In this document: in pieces, positions 52,196 through 61,615 of the stretch
Position numbering within the stretch: the stretch's first letter is position 1
Layout: every line of letters begins with the position of its first letter
Source of the DNA: JAJDTR01 sp965220415
Lineage (GTDB): Bacteria > Poribacteria > WGA-4E > JAJDTR01
Direction: 5' to 3'
Length of the DNA stretch: 64,000 bases
Assembly (NCBI GenBank): GCA_965220415.1
Contig: OZ244829.1
Coordinates: forward strand, 372,001-436,000
Position numbers and translations under genes: made by a program
The notes under the pieces: generated by a model
Databases searched by the model: none
Told to the model about the DNA's origin: nothing
Seen by the model: the letters and a program-made list of their open reading frames with translations, nothing else

Positions 52196-54703
52196 CTATA
52201 GCCGTTTATAAACAATCAGGGCAGCTCCCGGCTGTTCCTCAATTGTAATGGATAGACCGTTTTCGGTCAAGTCCTTACCCGAGATTTTCGTCGATCCGTC
52301 AACATCCACATTCGTTACGGTGTAGTCCGCCGAGAGGTCTAACCCGCGCAGCTTGAAACACACCTGGGTCACATCGCTGTCTTGACGTCGGAACGCTTGC
52401 ACCATCCCCTGTCCGGATTCGGGACGGTCAAACTGCCAAGCCGCCCACACATCGTTTTCGGTGCGGTAAGCCGTAAGCGGATAGTAATCGCCGTAATAGT
52501 TATCCGAGACTTGCCGCCACTCCGCCACTGCCCGGCGTTGGAAGGAGTAGTCCACATTCTTGCGCCGCAAATCCCAGATGCAGGATACAGCCGGTGCCAT
52601 CTGACTCCGGAAGGTGTACGATTCAAACGCATTCGTGCCCGCACCAAAATACGGAATCCAAAGTGACATGGCGCTAGTCAGGTTCTGCATTCCCGTTGTT
52701 TCGTAGGCGTAATCGCTTCGCCATAACGGCACGGCGCGGCGCAGCGCTTCAAGTGCGTTTCGAGCCCCGCCGCCGGCGCAGATGTCTATCAACATGTCAG
52801 GGTGGCGGCGACGCAACTCATCCCAGAAAGCCAATATGCCCTCAACGTGTCGGATTTCAGTAATCCCTTGGCGGTCTTCGGAATCGTTAGCCCGCCAAAA
52901 TGGCAGGGGACCGTCGCCGTCCATTCGAAAGAGATCGGCGCCCTGTTCGATAAACAGCGAGTCGAAGTGATCTACCGCCCACTCCCAAGCGTCGGGGTTT
53001 CCAAAGTCGAGAAGTTTTCTGCCCTCGTTGATTCCCAACATCCATTCTGGATGATTTTCGTAGAGCCATTCGCCCGGGTCCGCTCTTTCAGGGACGAACC
53101 ATAGGATGATTTTTGCCCCTTTGGAATGAACGTGATCCGAGATCGGACGAAGTCCGCGTGGAAACCGTTCCGGATCAGGTTCCCACGTTCCGAGGCTTAG
53201 CCAATAGTCGCGAAAGCTGTACCAGCCGGCATCCATCCACCAGTAATCAATTTTTATCTCCTCCTCAAAGTAGCGGTCAACAAATTCAATCTGATTTTCT
53301 TCGGTTGCCAGAGACATCTCGATATACTGAGCCGAACCGCCGGCTTCGAGTTGCGGCGGAGGTAACTTTCCGCCCGGCCGAGGCAGATTGTGGCGAATCA
53401 TCCAGCGGCGCCATAGATTCTGCGACCGGTTCCAATCGCCTTCCCAGAACAGCATAGCCATGAGAGGGGTGCGCACCTCTTCACCCGGCATCAGCCTGAA
53501 ATGGGTTAGCTCCTGTCCCGCTCGTATGTTCAAGCCATTGGCATTGTCGCGTGTGAACTGCGCCGCCCACTGTCCCATCCAGCCGACGGCGATTATAGCG
53601 CCCTCACCGTTGCATTCGACGTTGAAATAGGGAAGATCACCTCCAGCCGGCAACCCTTCCATTGCTGCCAGCCGTTTCTCCGATCCGGGAGGGAGTTCGG
53701 TTTCCCGAGGCGCGTATTGCGTGGGAGTTTGCGGCGCTATGCCAGAATGGGGACTGCCGTCGTTGTGGTGCAGTAGAAACTCTCCGTCACCGCCGCGTTC
53801 CATTTGGGTGTCAAGCGCTTGAATATCCTCAATAATTGGGGTCGGCTCCTCGCCCGTGTTTTTGAAATACAGCGTCCATTCCACGACAGGAAAATCTGCA
53901 TATTTAACGGCAACGCATCGAACTTGCAGACCACTAGACGGATCGGAGTAGGTGGTCACGAGTTCGGTTCGCTCATCGTCCAGCACTCTCTCGGTACGCT
54001 CAAGTTTCCAACCATCAAGGAATTCACGGGACGGTTGTCCCGCATAACGGAATGAGAAGGGCGCGTCGGTTGAATATGCGGCGCGCAACGGAGCGGTGGG
54101 TAGCTCATCCAACCATACCGTCTCCCCGTCTTCCAGAATCACCCGTGCTTCCGCCCAATCCACTTGATTGAAGTTCACCCTTTGAATTGTTCCTCCGCCC
54201 GCGTCGCTCAATCCGAGGACGAATTCGGTCGTGCCATTGAGCTGGATTGTAAGGGGAATCCCCTCTATTCCCTCGTGGAGCACATCCGAACGAAAAACCT
54301 CATTTCCATTGACATCTACTGAGGCAATCACGGTGCCACGCCCCGCGTTGGAATAGAAACCGGTAACCCGATTGCTGTCTACGCCAAGAACGGTTTCGAA
54401 ACTTTTCGCGGGTTTGGGTAGATGAACGATTACCTCTCCTTCGGATGGAAAATGCAGCCCGCGTTCAAAGTCTCGGTCGGCGATTCGGAGCGGACAACTT
54501 GCAATTGCGTAGAGTCCGTATCCGGTTGTGGTGACTTCGCTTCGTTGCACCCTGCCCGCGTCCAAGTTCACGGTCAGGTAACCTTCATCCGGTTTCGTTT
54601 CCGCTACCCCTTCAAACTTTGCCTGCGTCCATTTGTGGGCTTTGGCAAGTTCCGCAACTGTCGCTGTCGATGTTGACTCATATATATCTGACGATTCGTT
54701 CAT
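52196..54703 (-). CDS. Alpha-galactosidase-like hydrolase with N-terminal NPCBM-like domain
   Basis: An 835-residue protein with GGAGG ribosome site. Residues about 20-200 form an NPCBM-type carbohydrate-binding domain (FETVLGVDSNRV, GTVIASVDVNGNEVFRSDVL, FVLGLSDAGGGTIQ). The remainder aligns with the two GH36-like enzymes at 29-33 kb: LVTTYSDPSSGLQVRCVAVKYADFPVVEWTLYFKN, IDYWWMDAGWYS, KIILWFVPER, EQGADLFRMDGDGP (nucleophile region), LIDICAGGGARNALEALRRAVPLWRSDYAYE (acid/base region) and VWAAWQFDRPESGQGMVQAFRR. No signal peptide visible. The added binding domain suggests action on a polymer or larger glycan. Substrate unknown. Confidence 0.87.
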   Translation of the reverse strand: MNESSDIYESTSTATVAELAKAHKWTQAKFEGVAETKPDEGYLTVNLDAGRVQRSEVTTTGYGLYAIASCPLRIADRDFERGLHFPSEGEVIVHLPKPAKSFETVLGVDSNRVTGFYSNAGRGTVIASVDVNGNEVFRSDVLHEGIEGIPLTIQLNGTTEFVLGLSDAGGGTIQRVNFNQVDWAEARVILEDGETVWLDELPTAPLRAAYSTDAPFSFRYAGQPSREFLDGWKLERTERVLDDERTELVTTYSDPSSGLQVRCVAVKYADFPVVEWTLYFKNTGEEPTPIIEDIQALDTQMERGGDGEFLLHHNDGSPHSGIAPQTPTQYAPRETELPPGSEKRLAAMEGLPAGGDLPYFNVECNGEGAIIAVGWMGQWAAQFTRDNANGLNIRAGQELTHFRLMPGEEVRTPLMAMLFWEGDWNRSQNLWRRWMIRHNLPRPGGKLPPPQLEAGGSAQYIEMSLATEENQIEFVDRYFEEEIKIDYWWMDAGWYSFRDYWLSLGTWEPDPERFPRGLRPISDHVHSKGAKIILWFVPERADPGEWLYENHPEWMLGINEGRKLLDFGNPDAWEWAVDHFDSLFIEQGADLFRMDGDGPLPFWRANDSEDRQGITEIRHVEGILAFWDELRRRHPDMLIDICAGGGARNALEALRRAVPLWRSDYAYETTGMQNLTSAMSLWIPYFGAGTNAFESYTFRSQMAPAVSCIWDLRRKNVDYSFQRRAVAEWRQVSDNYYGDYYPLTAYRTENDVWAAWQFDRPESGQGMVQAFRRQDSDVTQVCFKLRGLDLSADYTVTNVDVDGSTKISGKDLTENGLSITIEEQPGAALIVYKRL

Positions 54704-55372
54704 TCATATGCCTCCATGACTGCTATGGTATGATTTTGGTAGTCAAAGTGAAGGATGTGTATACACAGGCAATTTCGTCGTAATAGCACAATGTGAATAG
54801 ACACCCTATTGCTGTGGATATACATTGCGGGATCCCTATCGCGCTCCTTATTCAGTCGCTTGATCTCACTCTGGAGCGAAGGCGCCCGTCCGGTCGTGGT
54901 GCTTTGGTGCATATGGTTTGCTAAAGACACACTAGTTCTGTGGCTGATTTGTTCCTTATCCGTGTAATCCGTTTAATCCGCGAAAATCCGTGATTCAGAC
55001 AAGTGCCAACCCCCCATGAGCCCTAACTATCTAGAAGATAAACCAATTCATGGTTCATTCGCTAAGTGTTTAATGCTTACGAGACTGGCAAAATAAACCC
55101 GTTCTACCACGCCGGTAGGTGCGGTTTCTAACCGCACCGGCACCCGACACTAACCATTTTTTTGGAAAATAAACCAGTTAGTTTGCGGAGATGACAATCT
55201 AACAAATTGCGGAACAAATCGTCGCTAACCGTGAAACACCCTCGTTAGCTCTTAATCCGTGTAATCCGTTTAATCCGCGAAAATCCGTGATTCAGACTAG
55301 CGCCAACCCTCCCCATAAGTCCTAACTATCCAGAAAATAAACCAGTTAATGGTTCATTCGCTAAGTATTTGT
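54704..55372. other. Gene-free region with 298-bp-spaced direct repeat, hairpin and cassette
   Basis: No credible gene. It holds a reverse micro-cassette (about 54829-54864), a GGTAGGTGCGGTTTCTAACCGCACC hairpin near 55111-55137, and two ~115-bp direct repeats at about 54958-55070 and 55256-55370 (TCCGTGTAATCCGTTTAATC ... TTCATTCGCTAAG). The second copy abuts the stop of the GH127-like gene. Confidence 0.65.
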
Positions 55373-56962
55373 TTAGAGTGAATCAAAGAAGGTAAGTTCT
55401 GCCCCAAAATTCTCCATTGCATCTACCGCGTCTCCCCTAAGCCGCACCCGAATATCTCGTGTCTTGTGCTTCAAGATTATCTCACGCTCCGATAGCGGAA
55501 AACGAATCCCGATAGGGTTATTCACCGGCGGCTGAAGGAAGAAGGTATAACCGTTGTTGAAAATCGGCGTATGGTCTGTTCCGGTGACGACCAACTCTCC
55601 TGCTTTGACCCACGACGGAACTCTCACAAAAAGTGGCGCTTGACGCTTCAGTTGTACGCGCAAGGCTCCGTGCGTGTAAGGCGATTCGACCTTTATGGCG
55701 TCTGTCTCGTAGTCGAATAGCATGTTCACTCGGTGTCCGACTTCATCAAATTGCGTGATTGATTCGCACGCGGCACACAATGATCCAACGGTGCCGCCTA
55801 CAACGTCTATGTTGAAGCAGATTCCGTCAACGCCCAGAGGGGTGTGACCGTAAGGTGCGGGAAATCCAAATGCACCGCGCAATCGATTGGGAATGTCACG
55901 CAGTCGATCTTCGTCATCGGGATTCTCTCCGGCATCGCAAAAAGAGATGTCGCGAAGCTGGGACGGAAGAATATGACACCGGAGGATGCGCTCGACGTCC
56001 TCATAATATTGCGTATATCCCCACTTCCCTAGAATCAGCGCGGTTTCCACTATATCGCCGGTGGTGTTCATCTCTCCCATTTCGGGTCTATCGCCTCCTT
56101 CCGCATGCTCACTTGCCCACCCAACGTCGTCGCGAAAGTGCCAAAGACCGTTATCGTAGAACGTCTTCACTCGGTTTAGTAGTGTTGAGTCTTGTAGCAG
56201 ATCTGCCAGTTGTGCCAGTGAAGACATCGACGATGTAATCGAATGCGCATGGTGTCCGAACCGTTCCGCATCGTAATGGCCGTCTTCCCAAAAGCAATCC
56301 TGAAGCATCTTGTCCTTCAATCGCAGTGCCAACTCCACTGCAGGCCCATAGCCTGTTGCGCGGTAATACTTTACCAGTGGTCCCACAGATCGCCCCAAGC
56401 CGATGAGGATGTTTCCATCGCGATAGGTCGAGTCAACTGTTCCCCAAATCTTTAGTGCACACGTTTTCTCAAGATAATCGCCGTCCCAGCCTTCCTCAGG
56501 ATCCCAACGTTCCAGAATGGTGTCGATGCTACCTTCGGCAAGCTCTCTAGCACGCTCGCAGTTGCGGTAACGCACCAGCGCATGAAGCGCGTGGAAGCCT
56601 TCGCGGACGTTGTGGGAAATCAACCTGATTGGGGCGCCGTCCATTGTTTCCCTATTCAGAGGCAACGGCACCGGGCCGGAATAGGAAAGAAATGCCGCTC
56701 GCGAATGCCTTTCAATGGCTTGTTCATCAATTTCTACACCCGCGATGCCTTCTGCCGCCAATAACGCGTTGAGATGCCTGCCAGGAATGTGTGATTCTGC
56801 GTGGAAGTCGCTCCAGGCAAGCGCCGGTGGATGGGGACGCAAGTGGGCACCGAAGAACGGGAGGTCATTATCATCCGCATTGAAGATGTTGCCCATTGTG
56901 TGGCAGCCGAGATGAATCGCGTCGCGGATATCGGTGGTATTGATGTCGTCGAGTTTTGGCAT
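55373..56962 (-). CDS. GH127-like (beta-L-arabinofuranosidase superfamily) glycosidase, non-canonical
   Basis: A 529-residue protein with an alpha/alpha-barrel-like middle (LALRLKDKMLQDCFWEDGHYD, MGEMNTTGDIVETALILGKWG) and a C-terminal beta domain (LFVRVPSWVKAGELVVTG, IGIRFPLSEREIILKHKT) resembling GH127/COG3533 proteins. In characterised GH127 enzymes a Glu and three cysteines bind zinc around the catalytic site. Here the corresponding ETC segment reads VETA and there is no CCPPN, only SLCAACES, so the canonical site is not present. It may be an inactive homologue, another mechanism, or a different alpha/alpha-barrel family. No Shine-Dalgarno is clear before the ATG at 56962. Cytoplasmic. 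Confidence 0.6.
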   Translation of the reverse strand: MPKLDDINTTDIRDAIHLGCHTMGNIFNADDNDLPFFGAHLRPHPPALAWSDFHAESHIPGRHLNALLAAEGIAGVEIDEQAIERHSRAAFLSYSGPVPLPLNRETMDGAPIRLISHNVREGFHALHALVRYRNCERARELAEGSIDTILERWDPEEGWDGDYLEKTCALKIWGTVDSTYRDGNILIGLGRSVGPLVKYYRATGYGPAVELALRLKDKMLQDCFWEDGHYDAERFGHHAHSITSSMSSLAQLADLLQDSTLLNRVKTFYDNGLWHFRDDVGWASEHAEGGDRPEMGEMNTTGDIVETALILGKWGYTQYYEDVERILRCHILPSQLRDISFCDAGENPDDEDRLRDIPNRLRGAFGFPAPYGHTPLGVDGICFNIDVVGGTVGSLCAACESITQFDEVGHRVNMLFDYETDAIKVESPYTHGALRVQLKRQAPLFVRVPSWVKAGELVVTGTDHTPIFNNGYTFFLQPPVNNPIGIRFPLSEREIILKHKTRDIRVRLRGDAVDAMENFGAELTFFDSL

Positions 56963-57132
56963 TGTTTTTTTGGAGGATTAATGAACACAAATCTCTTCAA
57001 ACACAAGCAAGTTTCAACAATAAACTTACGTTTCGTTCTAGGTCCTAACTGCTCCTGCTGGATTGACAAACCCAGCAGCAGCCACCGTACCGTAATGTGC
57101 ACAAAGGTTACCGGAGTATGCCTACTACTTTT

Positions 57133-60100
57133 TCACTTCCTTATTAGCATTTTGCGCGTTCCCGTGAAGTCGCCAGTCCGCAGCGTATAGAAATATAAGC
57201 CGCTGGCGACGGACTCGCCGCGCCCATTGCGGCCATCCCAATACGCAGCACGGTTACGGCTCTGATAGATTCCCGCCGCTTGATGGCCCACGTCCATACG
57301 CCGAACAACGCCCCCGTTCATATCATAAATTGTCAACTTGACCTCTGCGGGTACTGCCAACTGATACGGTATCCAGGTTTCCGGATTGAACGGGTTCGGA
57401 TAGTTGACGAGCAGGGCGGTCTCTTTGGGAATAATCAGCAAGGATAACAGGTTTTGGAGATTGGCAATGCCCTGTCGAAAGACAACCGAACCGTCGTCTG
57501 CCAGACGTGCCTCTGCAATCCACGCTTCAACTGTCGCCGCATCGGCGCGTCCTGTCGCAACTGCGGGCGCTGCGGCTCCTCCAATGCCCTGTGCGACAAG
57601 CGTAAGGTCAAAAATGTTAACCACCCCGTCGCCATTAATGTCTTCCGGCGAATTGGAGGATACGCGTTTTCCCAACTGCTGGGCGACGCTAATTAAATCG
57701 AAAATATTGACTACACCGTCGCGATTGACATCCCCGGTTAGGAGCCGTTCCTCTACAGCGAAGTGGATTTCAAGAGGTCTTGCGGGGATATTTTCCTTCG
57801 CGGCGGAACCGAACAGGAAGTTTTCCAGTGCCAATTTCGTTTCACCTTCGGACTTTGCCTTGAGCCTTACCTGAAGCACGGATCCGCTGCCGCTCACGCC
57901 GCCTTCGCTGATCCGTCCCGCAATCAGTCCTGTGATTTTACCCCCCGCATTGTCAATGCTCCCGCTCTGGAAGAAGGTCGCTCCGCCATCCGTCTTTAGG
58001 AAATCGCCTTCGCTTACGTTAATCGCTTCAAGGACGGTCGGGTCGAAGGCGATGTCAAACTGCCACCCCGCCAAGTCGACGACGCTTTCCGCGTGGATAT
58101 CAAGGGTAAAGCTATCGCCGACGTGAATTGGTGTATCGGAAAATACGTAGTCGATGCCTGTGCCCACGCTATATTCGGTGCCGGGCTCAAATCCGAAAAA
58201 GGCATTATTATTACCAGAACGGAAACGGGTAACAACCGCGACCAACAAGACGTTCTTTCCCTGTTGAAGAGTTACCGGTAGAAAATTACTGTAATCGTCA
58301 TTCCGCAGGTGACGGAAATCCTTGTAAATCAAAGCCCCATTGAGCCAGACCTTCAGTCCGCGCTCGCCTCCGACGTACAGAGTTGTCTCCTGTTCCCGCG
58401 GTGAATAGAGGGACACATTTCCGTAGATAACGCCGTCTGGGAGGGTCCTTTTTAGCATATCGTCAAGATTATTACGCCCCGTAGGCGGGAGTTTGTCGGC
58501 TGTCCACTCTTCAGCCCCGACAGGCTTGCCCAGTGTTGCCCCATCGGTAGAAACTCCGACTTCCGTCACCGCCCCTCCGCTCGCTTGGGCAAGCAAATCT
58601 ACCCTACTATCTAGTCTTACATCAGGAATAAACGCCCACAACCAAGGTCCCTCTATTTTCGGGCCTCCTCTTGGGAACCCCGGATTGCCTTGCCAGTCAA
58701 TCTTTGTGTTCGCACGCAACCTAGCCAGCGGCGAAAAGTCGGAGATGTCATTGTGGTCGATCCCCAGCCATTTCAGGTTGGTCAACCCTGCAAGTGCCGA
58801 TATATCCGATATTTGGTTGTTTTGTAAATCCAAACGCTCTAATCCGGTTAACCTCGCGATGGGCGAAATATCCAATATGCCGTTGCCGACAAGATACAGC
58901 TCTTTTACACTCGTTAATCCTGCCAGTGGCGCAAGGCTCGCATTCTGTAGCCTTGCGCCGCAAATGTCCAACCTCTCCAATTCTGTTAATCTCGCCAGGG
59001 GTGATAAATCAGTGAAGGGGTTACCCCATGTGCGAATGATTTTCAGATTGACTAGTCCTGCCAGAGGCGATAGGTCAGATACGTTATTTTCCGAAAAGTG
59101 CAATTCCTCCAGTTGGATTAATCGCGCAATCGGCGATAGGTCAAATACGTTATTGCGCGATAAGTGTAATTCCTCCAGATTGATTAATCCCGCGAGTGGC
59201 GATATGTCGACTATATTATTCCTATCAATACGCAAATCTACGAGGTTCTTCAAGTTTTTCACGGGCGATATATCGGATGCCCGATTGTCATCAACATCTA
59301 GGTGGGTGAGGTTGGTTAAGCCTTGTACGGGCGAGATGTCGGATATCTGATTGTGACGAATCCAGAGTTCCCGCAACTCTATCAAACCCGCAATGTGAGA
59401 GAGATCGGAGACCGAAGTGCCAATAAGCTCTAAGGAAGTCAGATTGGTCGCAAACTGAAGACCAGACAAATCTCGGATATTATTGTTCCTCGCCTCGAGG
59501 CTTCTCAATCCTTGCATCTCCTGTAGGGTAATCGGGTCATTAGCATTTTTGCCAAGTTGCTCCGTGATAGCGGCACGCAGGTTCGAATCAGGGATATGAA
59601 CCTGCCCTCCCGGCAACACATCCGGCTGCGTTATGACCGGAGGCTCTCCAACTAACTGCGGGTAGTCCAGCGCAGAAATTATATCTCGAAAACTAGATGT
59701 CCACGTGTCGCGTTTCACACTTCCGTTTGGGTTGTCTAGCGCCAGTAACCCTACGTTCTGCAGTCCCGTGTTCTCGCGTATCCTTTCGAGAAAGGTTTCG
59801 GTTTCCAACCCAACCACCGCCGCGGCGTATGCCGCGTCAACCGGTGCCTGAAACGCCTCATGAAAACGTGAAACCGGTTCAACACCGTCAAACGTACCCC
59901 CCGTGGCTTCAAGCGCTACCCTGTATGTTTCCATATCTTCACCCACACGAGCGTCCATGACGGACTGTTCCACGTAGAGTCGCAGTGCCTGCGCTTTGTT
60001 GTAGGGTGGACTGGGGTTGCTCTCAATTGCGGCACGCACCTGGTCCTCAAACGTCTTCATACCTTCGGTGTGGCAACCGATACAGGAGATGCCGTTGCGT

Positions 60101-61302
60101 ACCGTGGGGTCGCTCGCAGCCGGGTTGGAGACGATGTTTATCGGCGCCTCATCCAACCGGAAACCGGAAGCATTGGCAAGGTAGTATCCCTGCAAGCCAT
60201 TGGGTAAGTTGAAGATAGCCTCTCCGCCATCGTGCGTGAAGTTAAGCGGGTGGGTCAGGATGTTTTGTGTACCCACACTGCCGGCAAAGTCGTAGCTCTT
60301 CCAATAGGCTCCATAGCGAGACCTGTGCCGTTCCACGACGCGGTTGTGATTGGAGACACCGGAATTGTTGAACCCTGCTCGCCATACGCGAACCCCCGGC
60401 GCATTCACCAGATTGCCTGCAACATCAACCTCCAATCGGGTTTCCAAGTCCCTATCCGTCAACGGCAGCGAAAGCAGGTCGTGGTACAACGGCGGGGTAG
60501 AAGCGTTCGCAATGAACCAGTCGATATGGACTGACGGCACATCGGTCTTCATCTGTGTTTGTAGTCGCTCCAGTTGATTTCGGGACCCAAGATGTTCGGG
60601 CGCGTCAAACGAGATGTGGTAGGGATAGGCTCCCTCTATCTTTGTCCAGCCGTCATTCCGATCCCACTCGTAGTGTCGCAGGTCGATGAAGAAGATGGTC
60701 GCTTGCGGGTCGATGGGTTGCGGATTGGTGATGCCGCTTCCCCATGAGAGGCTGTTGACCAGTTTGTTGAGCGCTTTTCGGTACTCACCCAATACTTCCG
60801 CGGTCTCGCCCGCATTATAAAGATGGGTCATGGTGAAGTATCGTGCGAAGGAACGGTCAAACGACGAGAGCGAGTTGAGGTGCGATTCAATGCTTGTTAG
60901 CACTTCGCGTGGAGTAATGAAACGACGGAGCGGTGTAGCGGTTGCCGCCCAATCGGGTGCGCCTGCTAGAATCCAGCGTCGAACCGTGTCGATAGATTGA
61001 GGGGGCAGTTGAGGCAGTCCGAACGGCATCTGCGCACCGTTTTCGGTGGGACCAAGTAGACGCTTGTACAACTCGGAGGCATCGGGGTTTCCAGGTACAA
61101 CAGTGCCAATATTGATGAGTTCGCTGTATTCCATGAGGAGTGTCTCTCGGAAAGCGCCGTCGGGGCCATGGCAGTTGAGGCAACTCGCTTCGAAGATAGC
61201 GTAGGTGTCTTGGGCTAGTTGCGATTGGGCGGACACACGTTGAGAACCTACAGTGAGGAACAATAGACATATCAAAGCAAAAATGAAATGACGTTTAGAC
61301 AT
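57133..61302 (-). CDS. Giant secreted protein B: inverted paralogue of protein A
   Basis: A 1389-residue protein with the same architecture as 5753-9805: signal peptide 1-25; CLNCH (about 41-45) and CIGCH (about 407-411) haem-type motifs; leucine-rich repeats (about 575-875); a lectin-like region; cohesin-like (AGWQFDIAFDPTVLEAINV); two dockerin-like loops (GDVNRDGVVNIFDL, DINGDGVVNIFDL); and the NYPNPFNPETWIPY C-terminal domain ending RKMLIRK. The N-terminal ~570 residues and the C-terminal half are nearly identical to A. The LRR region differs and holds about two extra repeats. Surface-exposed or secreted; partner unknown. Confidence 0.85.
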   Translation of the reverse strand: MSKRHFIFALICLLFLTVGSQRVSAQSQLAQDTYAIFEASCLNCHGPDGAFRETLLMEYSELINIGTVVPGNPDASELYKRLLGPTENGAQMPFGLPQLPPQSIDTVRRWILAGAPDWAATATPLRRFITPREVLTSIESHLNSLSSFDRSFARYFTMTHLYNAGETAEVLGEYRKALNKLVNSLSWGSGITNPQPIDPQATIFFIDLRHYEWDRNDGWTKIEGAYPYHISFDAPEHLGSRNQLERLQTQMKTDVPSVHIDWFIANASTPPLYHDLLSLPLTDRDLETRLEVDVAGNLVNAPGVRVWRAGFNNSGVSNHNRVVERHRSRYGAYWKSYDFAGSVGTQNILTHPLNFTHDGGEAIFNLPNGLQGYYLANASGFRLDEAPINIVSNPAASDPTVRNGISCIGCHTEGMKTFEDQVRAAIESNPSPPYNKAQALRLYVEQSVMDARVGEDMETYRVALEATGGTFDGVEPVSRFHEAFQAPVDAAYAAAVVGLETETFLERIRENTGLQNVGLLALDNPNGSVKRDTWTSSFRDIISALDYPQLVGEPPVITQPDVLPGGQVHIPDSNLRAAITEQLGKNANDPITLQEMQGLRSLEARNNNIRDLSGLQFATNLTSLELIGTSVSDLSHIAGLIELRELWIRHNQISDISPVQGLTNLTHLDVDDNRASDISPVKNLKNLVDLRIDRNNIVDISPLAGLINLEELHLSRNNVFDLSPIARLIQLEELHFSENNVSDLSPLAGLVNLKIIRTWGNPFTDLSPLARLTELERLDICGARLQNASLAPLAGLTSVKELYLVGNGILDISPIARLTGLERLDLQNNQISDISALAGLTNLKWLGIDHNDISDFSPLARLRANTKIDWQGNPGFPRGGPKIEGPWLWAFIPDVRLDSRVDLLAQASGGAVTEVGVSTDGATLGKPVGAEEWTADKLPPTGRNNLDDMLKRTLPDGVIYGNVSLYSPREQETTLYVGGERGLKVWLNGALIYKDFRHLRNDDYSNFLPVTLQQGKNVLLVAVVTRFRSGNNNAFFGFEPGTEYSVGTGIDYVFSDTPIHVGDSFTLDIHAESVVDLAGWQFDIAFDPTVLEAINVSEGDFLKTDGGATFFQSGSIDNAGGKITGLIAGRISEGGVSGSGSVLQVRLKAKSEGETKLALENFLFGSAAKENIPARPLEIHFAVEERLLTGDVNRDGVVNIFDLISVAQQLGKRVSSNSPEDINGDGVVNIFDLTLVAQGIGGAAAPAVATGRADAATVEAWIAEARLADDGSVVFRQGIANLQNLLSLLIIPKETALLVNYPNPFNPETWIPYQLAVPAEVKLTIYDMNGGVVRRMDVGHQAAGIYQSRNRAAYWDGRNGRGESVASGLYFYTLRTGDFTGTRKMLIRK

Positions 61303-61615
61303 GGAGATTCTTTCCTTAGAACCTGTTTGAAAAGTACATTTGTAGGGTGCGCACTGCGCACCAGCCTCTAAAAGCCCCAGCGGGGCGGAAGGTGTATAGA
61401 AATGCCAAAGCCCAGTGCACCTAAGCCCCAGAGGGGCGACACGTACGCAGAAGACAAATTAAAAACGCGAAAAAACTTCCTATAAATGACCAAAATTGCT
61501 TTGCTACCGATTATTCAAACAGGCTCTTATGAATTAGGGCTTGCGCGGCAGCAGAGGGTCGAGATTCGGAGATCGCTCCTACCGTAAGAGGGAATTCCGA
61601 TTCCCGACAAGTTGC
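61303..61615. other. Gene-free region consisting mainly of a MITE
   Basis: A full-length family A MITE at 61319-61526 lies directly upstream of giant protein B. The remaining ~90 bp (61527-61615) show an imperfect GGAATTCCGATTCCC palindrome and no gene. Confidence 0.65.
61319..61526 (+). mobile_element. MITE family A, full-length copy upstream of protein B
   Basis: 208 bp, ends GAACCTGTTTGAA and TTCAAACAGGCTC, flanked by TTA at 61316-61318 and 61527-61529. Inner hairpins GGTGCGCACTGCGCACC and CCCCAGCGGGGCG/CCCCAGAGGGGCG. It begins 16 bp upstream of the protein B start codon, so it occupies the leader/promoter position of that gene. Confidence 0.88.

Noticed and set aside
56801..57190. 129-codon plus-strand frame with a GGAGGATTAATG start-like site
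   Set aside because: Mostly antisense to the GH127-like and giant protein B genes; the peptide matches no family and the site is probably chance.
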